Positions 16,563 to 24,917 of a stretch of 64,000 bases of DNA are shown piece after piece. Origin of the DNA: Ardenticatenaceae bacterium (GTDB taxonomy: Bacteria > Chloroflexota > Anaerolineae > Promineifilales > Promineifilaceae); the NCBI GenBank assembly GCA_020634455.1, contig JACKBQ010000001.1, positions 310,001-374,000 on the forward strand. Direction: 5' to 3'. The notes beneath the pieces are model-generated. The model did not search any database, was not told where the DNA came from, and saw nothing but the letters and a program-made list of their open reading frames with translations. The translations under genes and the position numbers were made by a program. Each line of letters opens with the position of its first letter. The first letter of the stretch is position 1.

Positions 16563-17582
16563 ATGGGTGAAGGAATTTTAGTGACGCCGTTGGGGCTTTC
16601 CCCCGGTGCAGTGAGCGGTATGGCGCTGGCGCTAAATGCGCAACTTGGCCGCGAAACGATTTCGCGCGTGGAGGCTATCGGCACCACCAACAAAACCAGC
16701 CTCGAAGTGGGTCAGAAATTGAAGGAGCTGTTGAACGAAAAAGATATTTTGTTTAAGCCGCACTTCATTTCTCAGGCAGAGTTGGATACGGATGATGCAG
16801 CCACAGAGTTTATGCTGCGCATGGGGCAGCTGTTGGGATCGTTGCAGGGTCAAGGGCACAAAATTCACGTAGGGGTGACCAGCGGCCGTTCCGGCATGGG
16901 GGCGTTGGCGGCGCTGGCGACAAATGTATACGGTGCGGATCACCTGTGGCATTTGTGGGTGAGCAAAGACATTGAGGAAAAGGGGCGCTGGGAAATACTG
17001 CCCAGGCCTCACAGCCTGGATACCAATAAATATCTGAACCCCACGCTGGAAGATGGGGCGTACCAGGTGGTAAAACTACCGTTTTTGGATTTACGGCCGT
17101 ATCACCCCATCTTGCGCCAATATTACCTTAGCTACAAGCGTGCCATCGCCAACCACCAGACGCCCGATGTGCCCAAAGAGGTGTCACCCTTGCTGACGCT
17201 GCTGGTGAATAGCCAGATCGAGCGGTTCGAGGAGCTTTTCCCGGCAGAGCTATCTTTTGGTGCGGCCCAGGAAATTGCAGACATGGTCGCGAAATTTTCT
17301 TCGCAGTCGCCCGAAGAGCAAGATGAAGCAATGATTCGGTTGGGTGCAATTCTACGCCAGCACCAAATAATTGATGAGCAAACGCGGCAGCGCTTGCAGC
17401 GGGTCTTGCGCCATGAAGGCGACGGCGAAGAAGTGTGGCGCATTTTGACTAGCGACACCGATACACAAGGGATTTGGCAAAGGATTGCGGCTAACAAAGA
17501 CCAGCTTTCACTGGGGGTAAGTGCCACCGCCCTGCTGCTGCAAATTGCCATGATGATTTTACAAATTCAAGGAGTCATCTAA
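16563..17582 (+). CDS. CARF-domain protein with helical and hydrophobic C-terminus, putative type III effector
   Basis: 339 aa. N-terminal GILVTPLGLSPGAVSGMALAL and the loop HVGVTSGRSGMGALAALA (about 102-119) have the shape of a CARF ligand-binding domain. Residues 178-290 are helical and include R193-H198 in an Rx4H arrangement (YKRAIANHQ), formally like the HEPN RNase motif of Csx1/Csm6, but without the usual asparagine after the arginine. The last 25 residues (LGVSATALLLQIAMMILQ) are hydrophobic and may insert in a membrane. It may therefore be an RNase or a membrane-acting effector switched on by cyclic oligoadenylate. AAGGAG lies 8 bases before the ATG; its stop overlaps the cas6 start. 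Confidence 0.7.
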   Translation: MGEGILVTPLGLSPGAVSGMALALNAQLGRETISRVEAIGTTNKTSLEVGQKLKELLNEKDILFKPHFISQAELDTDDAATEFMLRMGQLLGSLQGQGHKIHVGVTSGRSGMGALAALATNVYGADHLWHLWVSKDIEEKGRWEILPRPHSLDTNKYLNPTLEDGAYQVVKLPFLDLRPYHPILRQYYLSYKRAIANHQTPDVPKEVSPLLTLLVNSQIERFEELFPAELSFGAAQEIADMVAKFSSQSPEEQDEAMIRLGAILRQHQIIDEQTRQRLQRVLRHEGDGEEVWRILTSDTDTQGIWQRIAANKDQLSLGVSATALLLQIAMMILQIQGVI

Positions 17583-18325
17583 TGCCAACGATTTTGAACA
17601 TTCCTGTACAGACGGAGAGCGTCTGGAGGCCAAACTTTGGCGATCAACGCGCGATGCATGCCATCCTGTTTTGCGCCTTGGAGGCGAGCGATCCGGCGCT
17701 GGCGGTGCAGGTTCATCAACTGCCCGTAAAGCCGTTTTCCCAGGCGCTGCTGCGGCAGGGGGACCAGTTGAGCTGGCGCGTGGCGCTGCTGGACGACAGC
17801 CTGACGGAATCGTTGATCACGGGGCTGGGGCGGTTGCCAGACGTAAATATTCTGGCGCATTCAGTTCAGCTTCAACTGGATCGCCTTACCACGTATCATC
17901 AACCGTATGCCAGCCTGGTGCAGGCCAAACCACAGAGCAAATATCGCTTCCAGTTTGACACGCCAACGACGTTTCGGCAGGGAAAGCTGAGCCATCCGAT
18001 GCCAGACCCGTATCTGTGTATGCAAAGCTGGTGGACGCGCTGGAACCAGTTTGCCCCAGTGGCCCACCAGATCAACGCGGCGGCGCTGGATGTGGCCTAT
18101 GCGCATCTGGCCATCTCCCATTTTAATATGGGGTCGCGCACCTGGGCCGATGGCCATCGCCGTTACGTGGGTGGCGTGGGGCGAATGAGCTTTCATGTGC
18201 TGCAAGCCAAACAGCTGGCAGATGAATGGTGGCAGGCGCTGGCGACGCTGGTGGCCTTTGGCCCGTTCTGCGGCACGGGCTACAAAACAACGATGGGGCT
18301 GGGGCAAACGGCCGTTTTGAACTAA
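17582..18325 (+). CDS. cas6: Cas6 crRNA-processing endoribonuclease
   Basis: 247 aa. The N-terminal RAMHAILFCALE (about 23-34) is the usual G/R-x-x-H-A-x-x-x-L strand-helix of Cas6, and GTGYKTTMGLGQT near the C-terminus is the glycine-rich loop. The central region carries a second ferredoxin-like unit. Cas6 cuts repeat RNA to leave the 8-nt 5' handle. H26 is a candidate catalytic residue. It closes the operon; array 3 begins about 40 bases later with no visible terminator. Whether it also processes the family B repeats of array 2 is unknown. Confidence 0.85.
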   Translation: MPTILNIPVQTESVWRPNFGDQRAMHAILFCALEASDPALAVQVHQLPVKPFSQALLRQGDQLSWRVALLDDSLTESLITGLGRLPDVNILAHSVQLQLDRLTTYHQPYASLVQAKPQSKYRFQFDTPTTFRQGKLSHPMPDPYLCMQSWWTRWNQFAPVAHQINAAALDVAYAHLAISHFNMGSRTWADGHRRYVGGVGRMSFHVLQAKQLADEWWQALATLVAFGPFCGTGYKTTMGLGQTAVLN

Positions 18326-18366
18326 GCGGCGCATTGTGTGCCGAAAATTGCACGTTAACAATTGAA

Positions 18367-20489
18367 TCTTCCTCTACCCGTTGCTTCCATGAGGAATTTA
18401 GACCCGTCAAACGCGAAGTATTGCTTTGTGTCAGCTGGACTGAACGGCAGTTTGAGCCCGCGAGGGATTTAGACGGGAAAGCGTTTGTAGCAACGTCAGG
18501 CATTGCTTCTAAAGAGTTATTGGCTCCCATGAGGGATTTAGACACCATACCACAGCCATCATAATCACAATTGTCGCCGTCGGAACGGCCGTGTTTACCT
18601 GAGAGGGATTTAGACGTCATGTTAACCATACCAATCCCAGTGTATTCCAAGTCGGAACGGCCGCATTTGCTTGAGAGGGATTTAGACAATATAGACCACT
18701 ACGTTGACATCGTAGAGGTCGTTAAGAACGGCCGTTGGTCCCATGGGGAATTTAAGCGTGATGTTCGTACCCCGAAGGTCAAGGGAGCCGCGCAGAACGG
18801 CCGTGTTTACCTGAGAGGGATTTAGACGGAAAGTGCCACAACCCATGCCATTAGCACTCCTGTGTCGGAACGGCCATGTTTACCTTAGAGGGGATTAGAC
18901 AAAACAATGGCGGACAAAAATGATCAAGCAGTTGTTTGTCGGAACGGCCGTTGTTTCCTTTGAGGGGTTGAAACGCTTCGCTCAGGCCGCTTGAGGTTTC
19001 TTCATCGGACCGTCGGAACGGCCGTTGTTTCCTTTGAGGGGTTGAAACGATTAGAGGTGCCACCAGCATAACGAAAACCTCCGCGTCGGAACGGCCGTTG
19101 TTTCCTTTGAGGGGTTGAAACTACACCAAAGCATACCGATGCGTAGAATATGTATTCGTCGGAACGGCCGTTGTTTCCTTTGAGGGGTTGAAACCTGTAT
19201 TGACCTGCTCAGCCGGCGTGAACGAACTAGCGTCGGAACGGCCGTTGTTTCCTTTGAGGGGTTGAAACACGACGGGACCGCATCAACTGCTGCTGGCACC
19301 TCGGGTCGGAACGGCCGTTGTTTCCTTTGAGGGGTTGAAACGAAAACGCTACTGATGTTGAAGAAACCGACGCTGATGTCGGAACGGCCGTTGTTTCCTT
19401 TGAGGGGTTGAAACAAACCGCCCAAAAAGGGGGGGAAGACAGGCATGGGGGTCGGAACGGCCGTTGTTTCCTTTGAGGGGTTGAAACACATGGATGCCAG
19501 CCAAACAAGACCCAAGAAAATCGTCGGAACGGCCGTTGTTTCCTTTGAGGGGTTGAAACAAGTAAGGCTTGTGTTTTTCTGGAACATCGTCACGGGTCGG
19601 AACGGCCGTTGTTTCCTTTGAGGGGTTGAAACTGTTTATCTGAGAATGCCCACCGTTATAGCCGGCAAGTCGGAACGGCCGTTGTTTCCTTTGAGGGGTT
19701 GAAACGGAATACGAGGCATCTCGCCCTTGGCCACCCCAAACGGTCGGAACGGCCGTTGCTTCCTTTGAGGGGTTGAAACGAATTAGCGCTAAAAGAACTG
19801 ACAATGGCGTGCCGAGTCGGAACGGCCGTTGTTTCCTTTGAGGGGTTGAAACATTACCAGAGCCTTTGGTCCGTGCTTGCATGAACTGGTCAGAACGGCC
19901 GTTGTTTCCTTTGAGGGGTTGAAACAAGTTGTCATCCCTATTTGCCCAGATGCTGGTATCCGTCGGAACGGCCGTTGTTCCCTTTGAGGGGTTGAAACGC
20001 AACATCCAACGCCTCGCCAATTTCCCGGTTACTGTCGGAACGGCCGTTGTTCCCTTTGAGGGGTTGAAACTCAATGGTCATCGGGCCAATGCACCCGAAA
20101 GGTAGGTCGGAACGGCCGTTGTTTCCTTTGAGGGGTTTAGACTAAACAATATAGGCTACAACAGGAGTACCCATAATTGTCGGAACGGCAGTGTCTACCT
20201 GAGAGGGATTTAGACGCGGAGTTGAAGTACGGACCCCACACGTAAAAATCGTCGGAACGGCCGTGTTTGCCTGAGAGGGATTTAGACTAGCGACATCGGT
20301 GGAGACTGTTTTTACTAGCCAAACCGTTGAGGGGTTGCAACCTGAACGCCCAAATCAATATCTTGCTCTTTTGCGCCTTGTCGGAACGGCCGTTGTTTCC
20401 TTTGAGGGATTTAGACTACCCCCGCGTTGCCAGGGACCCGCGCATCGCCATAGTTGGAATGGCCATGTCTTCCTTTGAGGAGTTGAAAC
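18367..20489 (+). CRISPR. CRISPR array 3, about 30 repeats, mosaic of families A and C
   Basis: Repeat units of 37 bases. Left part (starts 18367, 18438, 18507, 18579, 18651, 18721, 18791, 18864): degenerate family A ending ATTTAGAC. Middle (18938, 19012, 19085, 19158, 19232, 19305, 19378, 19451, 19523, 19596, 19669, 19743, 19816, 19889, 19962, 20034): family C, GTCGGAACGGCCGTTGTTTC to GAGGGGTTGAAAC. Right part: hybrid C-to-A at 20106 (ends GGGGTTTAGAC), family A at 20179 and 20251, a decayed unit ending at 20341, hybrid at 20380 (C start, A end) and decayed C at 20453. Both ends are decayed. It follows cas6 on the same strand. Long reading frames across it on the minus strand are artefacts of the repeats. 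Confidence 0.97.
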
Positions 20490-20552
20490 CAAATCGTCAT
20501 TGCGCACATTGGCACCGCACAAATGCCGAACGTTCGTAGGGATTGCTAAAAG

Positions 20553-20583
20553 AAAAAAGGCACCATTGCGGTGCCTTTTTTAT
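20553..20583. terminator. Bidirectional rho-independent terminator
   Basis: Stem AAAAAAGGCACC with loop ATTGC and GGTGCCTTTTTT. It ends array 3 transcription on the plus strand and dinB transcription on the minus strand. Confidence 0.9.
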
Positions 20584-20607
20584 GGTTGGTTGGTTGGGGT
20601 TTGTGGC

Positions 20608-21672
20608 TCAATCGAGGAAGTTGAAGCCCAGCTGGCGCACCTGCGGCGCTTCGATTTTGCTGACGCCCACGCCCAGCAGGCGCATTTTTTGGCCGGGGGG
20701 CCAATGTTCCGTCCAAATCGCCTCGGCAATGGCGTAAATCATCTCCGCATCGTCAATGCCCACTTCCAGCGAGCGCTGCCGGGTAAACGTTGTAAAGTCC
20801 GCCCAGCGAAACTTAACGGTGACCGTGTGGGCCACCAGCTGCCGCTTTTGCAGCGCCTGGGCCACCTTAACCGTCATCTTCTTGAGCTGCTGGCGCAGCT
20901 GCTCCGGGTCGTTCACATCCTGGTTAAAGGTCCACTCCTGGCTGATGCTTTTGGCCAGGCCGCGGTCTGGCTGAACGGAACGATTGTCCACCCCCCGCGC
21001 CCGCTCCTTGAGCGACACCCCCAGGCTGCCAAACGCCCCTTGCAGCAGGCCCAAATCGGCCAATGCCAGCTGTTCACACGTTTGGATGCCCAGATTGGCC
21101 AGCTTTTCGGCCGTGCGCGGGCCAATGCCGTGGATGGCGCGGGTGGGCAGCGGAGCCAGGAAGGCGGCTTCCTCACCCGGCGGAACCACGGTGAACCCTT
21201 CCGGCTTGTCGTGGTCGGAGGCGACTTTGGCCACCAGCTTGCTGCTGGCCAGCCCCACGGAGCAGGGCAGGCTGGTTTGCGCCTTCACCGCCGCCCGGAT
21301 TTCGGCTGCTTTTTCCTGGGGATTGTCCCACCCGGACAAATCAACGTACGCTTCGTCCACGCTCATCTGCTCCAGCTCGCCGTACCCGTCCAAAATGCCC
21401 ATCACCTGCGCCGAGCAGTCCCGAATGCGCGGCCAGTTGGCGGAGGCAATCTTGAGATCGGGGCAGAGGCGAACGGCCGTACTCATCGGCATGGCGGAGC
21501 GAATACCCCGTTTGCGGGCTTCATAGCTGGCAGAAGCAACCACCCCCCGCTGATCCGGCTGGCCGCCAATGGCTAACGGCCGTCCCGCATCCTCCGGGTG
21601 ATCCAGAATATGTACGTTGACATAAAATGCATCCATGTCCAGATGCAAAATGGCGCGGTCCCAATTATCCAT
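20608..21672 (-). CDS. dinB: DNA polymerase IV (Y-family)
   Basis: 354 aa, full length for the family. ILHLDMDAFYVNV near residues 8-20 carries the first catalytic aspartates, and MSVDEAYVDLSGW the D-E pair of the second metal site. The helix-hairpin-helix region (LPTRAIHGIGPRTAEKLANLG) and the little-finger domain follow. It performs error-prone translesion synthesis. It stands alone, next to the CRISPR array terminator. The annotation is secure. Confidence 0.95.
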   Translation of the reverse strand: MDNWDRAILHLDMDAFYVNVHILDHPEDAGRPLAIGGQPDQRGVVASASYEARKRGIRSAMPMSTAVRLCPDLKIASANWPRIRDCSAQVMGILDGYGELEQMSVDEAYVDLSGWDNPQEKAAEIRAAVKAQTSLPCSVGLASSKLVAKVASDHDKPEGFTVVPPGEEAAFLAPLPTRAIHGIGPRTAEKLANLGIQTCEQLALADLGLLQGAFGSLGVSLKERARGVDNRSVQPDRGLAKSISQEWTFNQDVNDPEQLRQQLKKMTVKVAQALQKRQLVAHTVTVKFRWADFTTFTRQRSLEVGIDDAEMIYAIAEAIWTEHWPPGQKMRLLGVGVSKIEAPQVRQLGFNFLD

Positions 21673-21700
21673 TTAATCTTTCACTTTCAACTATCTGACC

Positions 21701-21771
21701 TGTCATACCCGCGAAAGCGGGTATCCATCTTTTCCTGCCAGCGGTGGATTCCCGCCTGCGCGGGAATGACA
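21701..21771. repeat. REP-like palindromic repeat
   Basis: Two nested hairpins, CCCGCGAAAGCGGG and TTCCCGCCTGCGCGGGAA, linked by a spacer; the outer ends GTCATACCCG and CGGGAATGAC are complementary. A related copy lies at 26311-26381. Such repeats are widespread in bacteria and produce spurious reading frames with the residues PRRRES and WIPAFAGMT. Confidence 0.85.
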
Positions 21772-21785
21772 CTCGTAATAGGGTG

Positions 21786-21847
21786 AGATTGGACCAATTT
21801 TTAGTAAGGGCAACCTGCAATTGTGGTTTATTAAATTGGTCCAATCT
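21786..21847. repeat. Inverted repeat element AGATTGGACCA, copy 2
   Basis: Arms AGATTGGACCAATTT at 21786-21800 and the exact complement at 21833-21847 around a 32-base spacer. The arms differ from copy 1 (16471-16539) in one position; the spacers are unrelated in sequence. Confidence 0.75.
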
Positions 21848-21861
21848 AGGTAGGCACAAAC

Positions 21862-23220
21862 TCATGGCGCGTATCGGTCTGGTTCGATGGGGGCCTGCGC
21901 CGGGGGCTGTGGCGCACTAAAATAATTTTGCAAACTGTAGCGCGTCATCGGCTCGATGAGCTGCTGGGTCAGATTGGCAATGTCGGCAAACTGGCCGCCC
22001 AAAAACCAGATAGCTGCCCCCTTCACCTCTGGGTAAGGCGCGTACAGCCGCGACGCCCAGGCGATATCTTGCAGCGCCTGCTCTGGCGCGGGCACTTTTT
22101 CATATGTCCAGCCCCACTCGGTGATGAGCACCGTTGGCCGAGGAATGCCCAGTTCATCGGCAATCTGGAACAGCGCCTGAAAACGGCCGATTTTGTACGG
22201 GTACTCGTGGTCAATGTCGTCCACCAGGTAGCTGTACTCGTGCAGGGCAATCGCCAGCCGGTCGGGATTGTTCCCCGCCAGCCGCAAAAAAGCGACCATG
22301 CTGGGCGTTTGCCAGTCGGCGGGTTCTGGTTCGCCCGAAGCCCAGCCAAAAGCGGCCCAGCGGAAGCCATCGTTCAGGGCGAGTTCGGCCGTTTTCAGAG
22401 CAAACTGCCCCAGCCACTCCGCCACGTTTTTGTCCACCTCGTTGATCGTTTCCAGCCAAACGAGGCTGGGGTCCAGCTCTGGCGGGAAGGCGTCGCGGTG
22501 CATTTGCCAATGGATTTCGGCCGCTTGCGCTGGCGGCAGGCTGTAGTTGGGCACGTTCCAGTCGTAGCTGGAGCCGCCTGCGGCTTTACGGTAGACCAGC
22601 ACGTGCGGCACGCCGCTCTGCTTCATCAGCTCCTGGGCAATGAAGATCGGCTGGGCGTTGTCCACGCTCTTAAGAAAGAAAGGAATCCCGGCGGCGTCCA
22701 GGGCGCGCATCCACGCTTCCAGGCCGTCGCTGTTGCCGCCAATGCCGGTGTGGAACCCGATTTTTACGGGAGCCAGCGCCAATCCCTGCGCGGCGAGTTC
22801 GGCGCGAACGGCCGTAAAATCCACCGTGGGAATCGGCGTCGGCGTGGGGCTGGCGGTCGGGGGCTGTGGCGTGGCGGTGGCCGATTCGTCGCCGTTGACC
22901 AGCGGCAAGAAAACCTCGCTGCCGTCACCCGTCAGCGTGGCCACGGGCGGCGGCGTAAAAATCAGTTCAGCCGTGGGGCTGCCAGCCGGATATGGCTCGA
23001 TGGCAGGTAGGCTGGTGGGCACGGGGTACGCTTCTGGCGACGGTGTGACCTGGCTAACCGCTGCCGGCGTGTTGAGGGCGGGCGGTTGGCTGGTTGGCGT
23101 GGGAGTGACAGGGGTTTGGCAAGCGGAAACGGCCGTCATCCACACCAATCCCAGCAAAATTTGCCAGATGCGCCCAAACTGCCTACCAATTACTGAACAC
23201 CGATTACCGATTTTACCCAA
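21862..23220 (-). CDS. Lipoprotein with glycoside-hydrolase-like TIM-barrel domain
   Basis: 452 aa. A hydrophobic signal segment ends in TAVSAC, a lipobox (Cys near residue 34). About 95 residues of proline/threonine-rich linker follow, then a barrel domain. LETINEVDKN holds an N-E pair, as for the acid/base residue of clan GH-A hydrolases, and LITEWGW near residue 360 holds a candidate nucleophile glutamate. It is probably a surface polysaccharide hydrolase of unknown specificity. The start overlaps the end of the M24 peptidase gene by 8 bases, so the two are co-transcribed. The first codons are written in a GTAATCGG-type intergenic repeat word, so the N-terminus may have been re-made by a repeat insertion. 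Confidence 0.75.
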   Translation of the reverse strand: MGKIGNRCSVIGRQFGRIWQILLGLVWMTAVSACQTPVTPTPTSQPPALNTPAAVSQVTPSPEAYPVPTSLPAIEPYPAGSPTAELIFTPPPVATLTGDGSEVFLPLVNGDESATATPQPPTASPTPTPIPTVDFTAVRAELAAQGLALAPVKIGFHTGIGGNSDGLEAWMRALDAAGIPFFLKSVDNAQPIFIAQELMKQSGVPHVLVYRKAAGGSSYDWNVPNYSLPPAQAAEIHWQMHRDAFPPELDPSLVWLETINEVDKNVAEWLGQFALKTAELALNDGFRWAAFGWASGEPEPADWQTPSMVAFLRLAGNNPDRLAIALHEYSYLVDDIDHEYPYKIGRFQALFQIADELGIPRPTVLITEWGWTYEKVPAPEQALQDIAWASRLYAPYPEVKGAAIWFLGGQFADIANLTQQLIEPMTRYSLQNYFSAPQPPAQAPIEPDRYAP

Positions 23221-24316
23221 CCGTGATCAGCTCGCGCGTCATCGTTGTCAGGCTGCGATGGCCGTCGGGGGTGATGACCACATCATCCTCGATGCGCACG
23301 CCCGCACGCCCTGGCAGATAAATGCCCGGTTCCACCGTAAACACATTGCCCACGACCAGCGGTTCCGTGTTGGCTTCCATCATAAACGGCGGCTCATGCA
23401 CCTCCACGCCCAGGCCGTGCCCGGTGCGGTGGATAAAGTAATCGCCGTAGCCCGCATCGTCAATCACTTCGCGGGCGGCGCGGTCTACGTCCTGCCCGGT
23501 TGCGCCGGGGCCAGAGGCCAGCACACCTTGCTGGTTGGCCAGCTTCACCGTCTCGTAAATGTGGCGCAGCTCGGCGTCAATTTCGCCCACGGCAAAGGTG
23601 CGGGTAATGTCTGATGGGTAGCCATCCACATAGCAGCCCCAGTCGATGACCAGCAGATCGCCTGCTTGCAACGGCCGTTCTGTGGGCACGGCGTGGGGGG
23701 ACGCTCCGTTGGGGCCAGCGGAAACGATGGGGCCAAACGCGATCGATTCCGCGCCTTCGTCCAGCTGGAACTGGGTCAGCATTGCCGCCACCTGCTTTTC
23801 GGACATGCCAATTTCGATGAGCGGAATGAGCCGCTCCATGGCCCGTTCGGCCACGCCGATGGCCCGCTCCATTTTGGCGATCTCGTCGGCATCCTTCACG
23901 GCGCGCAGGGCGCTGAGGATCGGTTCGGCGTGGGTGGTGCTAAGGCCGGGGGCGTACCGCTTGAGCAGCTCCAGCTCCAGCACGCGCATGTGCAGCGCCT
24001 CTACGCCCAGCAAATAATCGGACAGCTCCAGCATGGCGCACGCCTGCTGGAAAGCGCCGGTGTACCCTTCGTCATCGCTCCAGGCGAAGATGCGATCCTC
24101 CGGGATGCCCACGGCGCGCGCTTTCATCGCCTCCAGACCGGGGATGATGATGGCGGGCTCGTCGTCGGCGGGGTAGAAGAGGACAATCGGCCGTTCGCTG
24201 ACGTGGCTGTGGATGCCGCTGAGGTAGGCCATGTTGGGGCCGGGCACCAGGGCAATGCCGTCCACGCCGTGAGCCAGAATTTGGCGGGTGAGTTTGTCGA
24301 GACGGTTTTGGTTCAT
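23213..24316 (-). CDS. M24 family metallopeptidase (Xaa-Pro aminopeptidase-like)
   Basis: 367 aa, typical length. The creatinase-type N-terminal domain is followed by the pita-bread fold: DWGCYVDGYPSDITRTF gives the two metal-binding aspartates, HRTGHGLGVEVHEPP the histidine site, and EPGIYLPGRAGVRIEDDVV the two glutamates. It removes N-terminal residues next to proline in peptides. AAGGAA lies before the ATG. The assignment to the family is secure; exact substrate preference is not. Confidence 0.92.
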   Translation of the reverse strand: MNQNRLDKLTRQILAHGVDGIALVPGPNMAYLSGIHSHVSERPIVLFYPADDEPAIIIPGLEAMKARAVGIPEDRIFAWSDDEGYTGAFQQACAMLELSDYLLGVEALHMRVLELELLKRYAPGLSTTHAEPILSALRAVKDADEIAKMERAIGVAERAMERLIPLIEIGMSEKQVAAMLTQFQLDEGAESIAFGPIVSAGPNGASPHAVPTERPLQAGDLLVIDWGCYVDGYPSDITRTFAVGEIDAELRHIYETVKLANQQGVLASGPGATGQDVDRAAREVIDDAGYGDYFIHRTGHGLGVEVHEPPFMMEANTEPLVVGNVFTVEPGIYLPGRAGVRIEDDVVITPDGHRSLTTMTRELITVG

Positions 24317-24341
24317 TAGTTGGTTCCTTAAAGAGATTTAG

Positions 24342-24405
24342 CCACAGATTTCGCAGATTACACAGATTTTTTGGTTTTAATCTGCGAAATCTGTGTAATC
24401 TGTGG
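24342..24405. repeat. Intergenic hairpin of the CACAGATT word
   Basis: A 27-base arm starting CCACAGATTTCGCAG and its complement ending ATCTGTGTAATCTGTGG, with an 11-base loop. It lies between the biotin carrier gene and the M24 gene and may act as a terminator or mRNA end. Confidence 0.8.
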
Positions 24406-24413
24406 ATTGATTT

Positions 24414-24917
24414 CTATTGTGCCTCGTCCAATTCTATCAGGGGGACGCCGGCCTGCACGGAATCGCCTTTGGCGCAGTGGAGGGCGGTGACAGTGCCGCT
24501 GTAGGGAGCCTGGATGGGAATGATCATCTTCATGGATTCCAGCAGGATGAGCTTGTCGCCGTCCTCCACCGAATCGCCGACGTTGACCAAGATGTCCGCT
24601 ACGACGGCGGGGATGGTGGCGGCGAGGGAGGCATCATGGCTGGTTGCGCCGCCGCCGCGCGGCAAGACGCGCTCGTACTGGTGGGTACGGCCGTTTACCC
24701 ACAACTGCCGCCTGGTTCCATCTTTGTGCCCTACCAGCCGCCACTGTTGGCGAGCGCCGTTGGGCAGGGTGCGTTCCAGCAGGATGCCATCTGTTGTGTG
24801 GGCGATGAGTTGGAAAACGGCCGTTTCGCCATCGAGCACAATTTCAAGTTTGTCGCCCTGGCGGCGCGCCTGTACCGTTTTTTCGGTGTCGTGTTGGCGG
24901 AGGATAAATTCGGTCAT
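24414..24917 (-). CDS. Biotin/lipoyl carrier protein (BCCP-like)
   Basis: 167 aa. The C-terminal 75 residues form a biotinyl domain with LLESMKMIIP: the lysine in ESMKM is the biotin attachment site. The N-terminal 90 residues are a beta-rich domain like the BT domain of acyl-CoA carboxylase alpha chains, but without the biotin carboxylase part. It probably carries carboxybiotin for an acetyl-, propionyl- or methylmalonyl-CoA carboxylase/decarboxylase complex whose other subunits are not in the window. It overlaps the NfeD gene upstream by 4 bases. Confidence 0.85.
   Translation of the reverse strand: MTEFILRQHDTEKTVQARRQGDKLEIVLDGETAVFQLIAHTTDGILLERTLPNGARQQWRLVGHKDGTRRQLWVNGRTHQYERVLPRGGGATSHDASLAATIPAVVADILVNVGDSVEDGDKLILLESMKMIIPIQAPYSGTVTALHCAKGDSVQAGVPLIELDEAQ

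Noticed and set aside
18123..20074. Several minus-strand frames across cas6 and array 3
   Set aside because: They consist of repeat translations such as STPQRKQRPFR and are not genes.
20500..21576. 358-codon plus-strand frame opposite dinB
   Set aside because: The minus strand encodes an unmistakable polymerase IV, and the plus-strand frame starts in the array terminator region.
21665..21865. Short frame with PRRRES and WIPAFAGMT residues
   Set aside because: A well-known spurious translation of REP-like palindromes.
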